This document shows, piece by piece, positions 57,211-64,000 of a stretch of DNA of 64,000 nucleotides; within the stretch, counting starts at the first letter, position 1; each line of letters begins with the position of its first letter. A program made the translations under genes and the position numbers. The notes beneath the pieces are model-generated. The model was not told the origin of the DNA. It was given only the letters and a program-made list of their open reading frames with translations, and did no database searches. This DNA is from Gigaspora margarita. Taxonomy: Eukaryota > Glomeromycota > Glomeromycetes > Diversisporales > Gigasporaceae. Location: NCBI GenBank assembly GCA_009809945.1, contig WTPW01000029.1:761891-825890 (forward strand), written 5' to 3'.

Positions 57211-57584
57211 TTTAAGTGGTAATCCGCAGTTAAAGGGTCAAAATTTCATAGTAAAAATCAGTGGAGTTTTACTAATAGCCTTATATGGAAGTAAAATACT
57301 ATACATTTCCAAGCATAATAAAAAATCCTATAGTAAACAAACAACAAATACTCATATCGTGTCATGTACTAATGCGATTTGAATGATTTAACTATCATTA
57401 GAATCAGAAAAGTTGGTTCTGCAAAGTTTAATTAGAAATTATAAAAGGTTTGCTTAGTAAAAAATACTTTTATATATAGAAAAGCTCTATTCGCACACTA
57501 TAAAAATTTACTATTAAATTCTGCTGTAATTGATTATAAAATAATCATCATTTTTTACCCTTTATTTGCGATTTACCACTTAAA
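57211..57584. mobile_element. MITE with TTTAAGTGGTAA ends
   Basis: 374 bp with ends TTTAAGTGGTAATCCGCAGT and complement TTTAAGTGGTAAATCGCAAA, followed on both sides by TAAAGGGT. TTAA within the ends could be a target duplication. Interior has a shared-core relative (GATTTGAATGATTTAACTAT, CATTAGAATCAG at about 57,378-57,412). Confidence 0.7.
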
Positions 57585-58460
57585 TATCATATATAGTAAG
57601 TAGCTTATTAATAATATTATTATAATCTAAATCTTAAGTGACTTTAATTGTTGAAGAAATAATTGTTATATTATTAACTTTTAATAGGTCAAATATAGTA
57701 AAATTCAGATTGTTAAAAATAAAAAGTAAAATTAATATATGTTGTGAAAAAACTAATTGCATAACAAACAAATTATTAGCATTGAATTTAAATTATAGAA
57801 GCTTTAGTAGTATTATATATAAATAGTTTATTAGATACTATATTGTTGCAAAATAATATACAGAAGCATTATTTCGTGACTATACAGTAGTAATTTTTAT
57901 AAATATTTATTATTTAATTTATATATATTGTACTGAAGTTAATATTTGATTTTTGCTTGATATGTAATTTGCTTGAATACCAATTTTGGCACACTAATCA
58001 AATTAACCCTGAAATTAGATCTTTTTGAATGCGTTAGTTAGTATGTTCAGGCATTTGTAAAAACAAACAGTATAAAGAATGACTGCCTTGGTATTTTTCA
58101 AGGTATAGGGATACTATTCATTGAACTTTGATACAATTGTACTCACATTCACTTATTTATGCAGGTAATATAAACTCCTGGAGAGAAAATAGCTAATCAG
58201 AAAGTGTAACTTTTGACTATTCCAGATCAGCTTGACAAAGAATCCAAACATGCGTAAAAGAAGAAAAAAGTAAAAATATACAAAAATTAATATTTAAATC
58301 GATCTTGATGTACTAATTAAAAATGATGAAAATGAAGTTTTATATATAGTAAGCACTAATCTAACACTATAGCCTCTAACCTTAAAGCTCTAACCCTAAC
58401 CTTTTATCTCACGCACTAATTTATTTACTAAATCAGATTTCTTTTTTGGATTTCCTGCAT
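57585..58460. other. No recognised feature
   Basis: AT-rich; the 62-codon frame at 57,638 shows no family resemblance. Confidence 0.5.
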
Positions 58461-58599
58461 TAGAGATGAGCAAGATAATTTGCTATGTTGAATTACAATA
58501 TGTAACAATTTACTAAAATATATATTTATAACTAATAATATACTAAGGAATAATTTGACTTTTACATATATAGTTAGTAAATTATTTTGCCTATCTCTA
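58461..58599. mobile_element. 139-bp MITE with TAGAGATGAGCAA ends
   Basis: Ends TAGAGATGAGCAAGATAATT and complement TAGAGATAGGCAAAATAATT; hAT-like termini. No exact 8-bp duplication is preserved (TCCTGCAT versus ACCCCTTA). Confidence 0.6.
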
Positions 58600-58659
58600 A
58601 CCCCTTACAGTGCTAATCTCATAGAGGGATCTTCTACATAGCACTTTACAGTAGTTTTA

Positions 58660-58875
58660 CTGCCTTTTGCTACTTTATTACCTTTTTTTAGTTCATTACC
58701 TTTTGATAGTTTGCAACTTTTCGCTAGTTTTACCACTTTTCACCAGTTTTGCTACCTTTTACCAGTTTTGCTACCTTACGCCATTTTCGCCATTTTGTCT
58801 TTTAAAATTTTTTTTTGTGAAAGTTGAAACTAGGTTTCACCTTTCACTAATAGTGAAACCTCTAGGTTTCACCTA
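58660..58875. repeat. Degenerate GGCGAAA-type array, inverted and worn
   Basis: On the minus strand reads GGCGAAAATGGCG, GGTAGCAAAACTGGTAAAA and GGTGAAACCTAG units, related to 48,426-48,575. The 69-codon plus-strand frame at 58,667 is a by-product. Confidence 0.55.
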
Positions 58876-58884
58876 ACAACTGTA

Positions 58885-60350
58885 GCTCACAATATTGCTT
58901 TTTTTTATATGTATTTGACTTGATTGTTTATCATCATGCTTTCTTGATTTTAGTGTATTTATGTATTAATATTGTAGCTTGTTTTTACTCATTTTACTCA
59001 GGATTCCATTTGGATTATCAATAATGTATTGAGCCACTTAATGTTTTTTATTTAATATCTGTACCTAATTCGTAATTGTATTGATATGGGGGCTATTTTT
59101 ATAACATTTTACTGTTAGTACTGCTGATTGGATAGTTGTTCCTTGTGATTTTGTATGTCATGCGTGCTAACATTTCGTGCTATTAAATTACTGTTTATTG
59201 CAGTGGGAATTGATGATTAAGGAATTCTATAATATTATGGTATGTGTTTACAGAGTTGCTTTTTTTTATGTGTACATTGACCTGATTGTTTATCATCGTG
59301 CTTTCTTGATTTAGTGTATTTATGTTAGGGTGGTAAATGGACTAAGTAATCAAAACTATGTCAGATATATTAGTAATTTTAATATAATCAGATTTTATAA
59401 GTGAAATTAAAAATGATTGACTAATATATCGGTTTACTTTAACTAATTATAAAGAAAAGTACAAAAGTCTAAAATATTCTGCTAAATATTACGCTTATTT
59501 TTCTAATTTCTTCGAGTAAAATCTCTTCATAAGAACTATCTCTAAAAAGTTATGCTCAATTTTTCGCAAAAGCTCTAGTAAATTTTTTTTGTTATACTTA
59601 TTGAACAAATTTTTTTTAATAAATTTATAAATTCCTATTAGTTGAACACCTTAAATTTACATATTAACATAAAATATTCGAATGTAACTTTGTTTTTTGT
59701 CATTTTTTAGACATTTTATGAAAATTTCAAAGCAATTTCTTGTCTTTTTAGTGAGTTGAATCGGTTTGAAATTTTTATAAATATATTAATATTACCGTTA
59801 AAACGATATGCATCAATAACGATTGTTTTCCTTTGTGTAACATGAAAATCTGCAATATATTAAATTCTATAGTCACCTTACATAGTTTTGATTACATAGC
59901 CGTTTACCACCCTAGTATTTATGTGTTAATATTGTAGCTTGTTTTTACTCATTTTACTCAGATTTCCATTTGGACTATCAATTATGTATCAGGTCACTTT
60001 AAGATTTTTTTATTTTATATTAGTACTTGATTCGTAATTGTATTAATATGGGGGCTTGTTTTTATAATGTTTTACTATAAGTACTGCTGATTGTATAGTC
60101 ATTCCTTGTGATTTTGTATGCCATGCGTGCTGATGTTTCATGCTTTTAAGTTACTGTTTACGCGTAGGGATCGATGTTTAAAGGATTCTATAAGATTACG
60201 GTATGTGTTCACAGTATACCGGGAACGGAGTATGAAATACGTAGAGCATCATTCCTTGTGATTTTGTATGCCATGCATGCTGACGTTTTATGCTTTTGAG
60301 AATTATTATTTAAAAAATTCTATAATATTACCGCATTTGCTCACAATAAT
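58885..60350. repeat. Tandem array of a 370-400-bp unit ending in the GTATGCC repeat
   Basis: Unit order: CTTTCTTGATTTTAGTGTAT, TTAATATTGTAGCTTG, TTTTTACTCATTTTACTCAG, ATTCGTAATTGTATT, GATATGGGGGCT, CCTTGTGATTTTGTATG, GATTCTATAATATTATGG. Unit 1 58,885-59,255; unit 2 59,256-60,215, enlarged by a MITE at 59,326-59,914; then partial copies at 60,240-60,420. Confidence 0.8.
59326..59914. mobile_element. 589-bp MITE with exact 10-bp target duplication
   Basis: Ends TAGGGTGGTAAATGGACTAA and complement TAGGGTGGTAAACGGCTATG, then AATCAAAACTATGT in both. Flanked by GTATTTATGT at 59,316-59,325 and 59,915-59,924; the sister tandem unit shows the empty site. A 9-11 bp duplication is typical of Mutator-type elements. 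No coding sequence. Confidence 0.85.
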
Positions 60351-60416
60351 AATTTTCTTTATATGTACATTGACTTGACTATTTATTATCGTGCCTTCTT
60401 GACTTATTTTACTAAT

Positions 60417-60630
60417 GTATTAAAGAACATCACTAACTGTAAATATTTTTATTTTATATTGATATATTTTTAAAATTTTATTAAAAATATTTTTTAAATT
60501 AATAAATAAAAAACAGATTAAAGAACATCACTAACAGTAAATATTTTTATTTTTATATTAATTATACTGATACATTTTTAAAATTTTATTAAAAATATTT
60601 TTAATTAATAAATCAAAAAACAAATAAAGT
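60417..60630. repeat. Two-copy tandem duplication of about 105 bp
   Basis: Both copies run ATTAAAGAACATCACTAAC, GTAAATATTTTTATTTT, TTTTAAAATTTTATTAAAAA, AATTAATAAATAAAAAAC (first AAAAACAGATTA, second AAAAACAAATAA). AT-rich; no gene. Confidence 0.8.
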
Positions 60631-61278
60631 ATTTGTTAGTGAAGAGCACAATATTTAAAAGTTGTCAATTCTTTCTTTTTATAAGATAAAATTTCACTTA
60701 GTAAATTGAATATTTTATATGACAATAATTACCAATAACTAGTAATCTGCAAGTATTGTTTATTTATGTATACATATTTTGTATTCCAAAGATCACAAAT
60801 TTAAATTTATAAAAAAAAATAATAAAAGTTACAGCTAGAGCTTGAAATGGCTAAAGCTAGAAATTAGAAACATCAATTTAAATATAAACACTGTCAAAAT
60901 TCACTTATACTCTTAAATTATAAAACTAACTCTAAAACCCTAACCTAATTGTTAAAAAAATGCTAAAATAATATACCCCAAAAATTTTAAAGATTTCATA
61001 TTAAAATAACAGTTCAACCATGAGAATAAATGTTATTTGAAAATAAATATATTATCTTTTTCTACAAAAATCAGATTCCTATACATTTCTTCCAAAACCC
61101 GTCAATTTCAGTAAATTGAATGAATGAGTTAAAGTGCATACTAGTTAAAAACATGTTTCTAGCTTAAAATTTTTTTACTAATACAATATCAAATAATAAT
61201 ACATATAGCTTAAATATATATACTATTGGCACTTTCTGTTCACACTGTGACAATAGAAAACAAAAAATTAGATGATAG
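60631..61278. other. 3' flank of the HeLo-kinase-Sel1 gene, no other feature
   Basis: AT-rich sequence downstream of the minus-strand gene. No independent gene or repeat was found, nor a distinctive polyadenylation signal. Confidence 0.5.
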
Positions 61279-63894
61279 TTAATTGATAAGAATCTCAGTC
61301 TTTTGTAAACCTTGTAATATACTAATCGCCTTTTCATTCTTAAATTTTGCTGCTGATTTTAAATAATCTAAGCCACGTTGTTCATTCTTTTCTAATCCAA
61401 ATTTTCCATTTAAATAAATATCTCCTAAGAAAAACAATGCTTTATCATTCTCAAGACTTGCTGCAGATTTTAAATATTCTAAACCAAGTTGTTCATTCTT
61501 TTCTACTCTAAGTTTTCCATTAAAATAAATATCCCCTAAAGAATACATTGCATCAGAGTTCTTATGATCAGCTGCAGATTTGTAATAACGAATAATTTTT
61601 TCACATTTTTCTTTTTTTGTTTCTTCATCATCATCTTTTTTAAGATGAGAAAGTAGTAAAACAGCATATCGATACTGTGCTTCAATATGACCATAATCAG
61701 CAGCTTCTTTAAAAAGTTTCATGGCCTGCTCTGGATCTGGTGTAACAATACCATATCCATGAGTTAAATAATAACCCTTCCAAAATTTTGCTTCTTTATT
61801 ACCAATCTCAGCATTTTCTTTAAAGCATTCCCATGCTTTTGCATGATTTTTCTTTTTATGATATTCAATTCCTTCTTCAAGAGGAATGATTGTAGAGGAA
61901 TTTAACTGTTTATATTCAACAAATAGTGATTTTTCTGATAAATTTTTATAGAATACTGGTTCATCCTTATCTCCTTCAAAGTCTAATGTTTCATTTTTTT
62001 CAAGTAGTGGTTCGTCTATTGGTATTGGATAATTTACAGATAATTTTTCAAGTTTTTTGTCTAACTTTGCAATTTCAATTCGTTGATATGGTACTTGCTG
62101 CCATGCTATTTATTAATTAAGTATAAATAAGTTAAGAATTAAATAAAAAATATAAATAAAATATATATATATATATCCAACTTAACATACTTTTTTCAAT
62201 TATTTTAATAAATTCTTCTTGAATTGTTTTATCAACTTCTTTTTTAAATTTTCCACGTAAAAGTTTTTCTCTTTGACCACTTAAAACATGATCAGATATC
62301 TTTTGAATATTCCAACCATCATATGGGATTTTTTCATAACAAAGTTCCCAAATCAGCATTCCGAAACTAATTATAAAAATTATTAAAATTATGTTCAAAT
62401 TTATATTCAAATTTATGTATGTTCAAATTTATGATCAAATTTATGACCAAATTTTGATTTAAAAGAACATTATTAAACAATAAATACCTAAATACTTCAC
62501 AATGAAATGTATATTTTTGTTCATTACGTTTTTCAGTATTTAGATCTTGATATTTTTCTAATAATTCAGGTGCCATCCAATGTACAACATCTACTAATAT
62601 TCCACCCAGATTCCTAGTTGGTCCATCTATAACTCGCGATCTTTTAAAATTTCCAAGCCTAGGTTCTAAGTCCTCTCGTACCTATAATTTAACTTATTAG
62701 CAATTTGTTATATAAATATATAACTTAATAATTTTAATAATTTTAATAATTTAATTAATTAAAACTTACGAGAACATTTTTACATCTAAGGTCATGATGA
62801 AAAATATTTACACTACGTAAATATACAAGACCACGACAAATATTTCGAAGAATTTTAATTTTTCTAGTCCAAGGAATATCATATTTACAGTAAACATCTC
62901 TTAAAGTTCCATATTCAGCCCAATCAAGAACCATAAAATCACAGTTATCAAAATTAGTTAATCCATAGAAACGTACAATATATGGTGAATGACTAAATTT
63001 TCCAAGTATTGCTAATTCACTTTCTGAGTTATTAAAATCTTTTATCGATTTACATGCAACTTCAATCGTATTATTTAAAAACTTTTTAATGATATTACCA
63101 TTATCACGAATATCATTATCAGTTTGAACATGAGGACTACTAAGTTCTTTATGATCAATTCTTTGTGCTTGTACATTACTTCGTGGATTATCTGTATTTG
63201 ATTGATCTATTTTTGATTGTATAAGGTCAATACTTTGAACTAATACGTCAAGTCTTTGATTGATATTATCAACTCCAATATCAAGTTTTTTGAGAGTCTA
63301 AAAAATAATTAAAAATATATAAATAAATTTTAAAATTATAATAAAATTAAAATCAATATTGTATTTCTAATAATTAATTATACTTACTTCTTCGACATCA
63401 TTTAGAGATTCTTCAATCATTTTGGCCTCTTCTTTTCTATCTTGTTCGTTGGTAACATACATAGTAAAATGTAAATCTCTCATGCATGTATCATAATCTT
63501 CTGTCAGGCTTTTTAATCTTTCTTTGGTTACTTTTGAGGTAAAATATTTTATAAAACCTTTATATTTTGATACTTTCTCGGTAAATTCTTCAATATTTTT
63601 TAAAGTATTTTCATAGTGTTTAAAAGCCAAATAATATGATCTTTGTCGAAATTTTTCTTGGTTTCCTCCAATATCTTTTATAATTTTATCTATTAATCCT
63701 TCTGCATTCTTAACTCGTTTAGCCAAAACTTCACAGATTTGTTTATTGCATTCCGCATCATGGTAAGTATCATAAATTCGTTTAGTTATCGTACTTATGG
63801 TGCTGACTATTGGGAAATAGACAGCCAAGATTTCGGTAGCAGTATCAGCAATTATTTCAGCTGCGCCTAAGCAAGCATCTTGAGTTTCACTCAT
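61279..63894 (-). CDS. HeLo/MLKL-like N-terminal domain, pseudokinase and Sel1-repeat protein
   Basis: Minus-strand exons 63894-63388, 63297-62770, 62681-62488, 62366-62191 and 62105-61279; all introns GT-AG (mostly GTAAGT donors); 507+528+194+176+827 bases join in frame to 743 residues. Residues 1-169 are helical without catalytic motifs (EILAVYFPIVSTISTITKRI, HDAECNKQICEVLAKRV, KSLTEDYDTCMRDLHF), resembling the four-helix N-terminal domain of MLKL-like proteins; 170-200 could be a brace-like coiled coil. Residues about 230-490 form a kinase fold: VACK lysine 252, ESE in helix C (about 263), FHHDLRCKN (HRD replaced by HHD 336-338), LGNFKRSR at the DFG position (Asp replaced by Asn 356), WMAPELL, FSFGMLIWELCYEKIPYDGW. 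No glycine loop is seen. Residues about 545-743 carry about five Sel1 repeats. Likely a catalytically weak signalling or cell-death-type protein; function is inference. Confidence 0.85.
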
Positions 63895-64000
63895 TATTAT
63901 TAAAATACAATTACAAAAAAGTTTGCAAAATTAAATAAAATTTCATCAAAGTTACGTTTTTTTGGTTTAAAAAAAAAAAAAACGTAAATACGTCAAATAA
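63895..64000 (-). promoter_or_regulatory. Upstream flank of the HeLo-kinase-Sel1 gene (partial)
   Basis: Only 106 bases are in the window. On the minus strand they run from TTATTTGACGTATTTACG through a long T tract (with paired A-rich tract) to AATTGTATTTTAATAATA before the ATG. A T-rich stretch near the start is common in AT-rich fungal promoters; no specific site can be named. Confidence 0.25.

Noticed and set aside
61926..62120. Plus-strand 64-codon frame
   Set aside because: Shadow of exon 5 of the HeLo-kinase-Sel1 gene.
62132..62576. Two separate small minus-strand genes (62,132-62,410 and 62,367-62,576)
   Set aside because: They are exons 4 and 3 of the larger gene read through introns; splice phases join them exactly.

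Overview
The window reads as nuclear DNA of an arbuscular mycorrhizal fungus (Glomeromycotina), most like Rhizophagus irregularis. It is strongly AT-rich with short GT-AG introns, carries decayed members of large Sel1-repeat and protein-kinase families, and is packed with old transposons and MITEs. The species name is inference from style and families; no marker gene is present. Only three genes look intact.

Layout. About 270-21,500: tandem array of 5.5-8 kb units, each starting with a gene for a secreted, membrane-anchored LamG/concanavalin-fold protein and followed by the same non-coding blocks. Copies 1, 2 and 4 are broken; copy 3 (14,696-15,731) is intact once three introns are removed. 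Unit 1 carries a TIR element with a GGTTCAAATGAACC array and a PIF-type MITE inside intron 1. Unit 2 carries a probable solo LTR with a hAT element inside it. Unit 3 carries a TA-flanked MITE. A fifth copy lies inverted at 46,544-47,741; it is intact and has gained a 63-codon purine microsatellite coding for Arg/Glu.

21,500-32,400: retroelement-like DNA, Sel1 and kinase pseudogenes, LINE reverse-transcriptase remnants and several MITEs. 32,416-37,320: a dead Mutator-like element whose roughly 700-bp inverted repeats include the 3' end of the transposase; a near-perfect 540-bp palindrome is nested in it. 37,377-39,980: a foldback element holding about 321-bp palindromic satellite units. 40,600-44,700: more MITEs and a 13-bp minisatellite. 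49,235-51,427: a 2.2-kb TA-flanked element with an assembly gap. 52,650-55,510 (minus): a kinase pseudogene whose last exon is present five times. 57,200-60,630: MITEs and tandem repeats.

61,279-63,894 (minus) is the best gene: five exons that join in frame into 743 residues, with a HeLo/MLKL-like helical N-terminus, a kinase fold lacking the normal HRD and DFG motifs, and C-terminal Sel1 repeats. This layout resembles a necroptosis-type executor or signalling protein and is the strongest candidate for an under-described system here. No rRNA, tRNA, CRISPR array or operon was seen.
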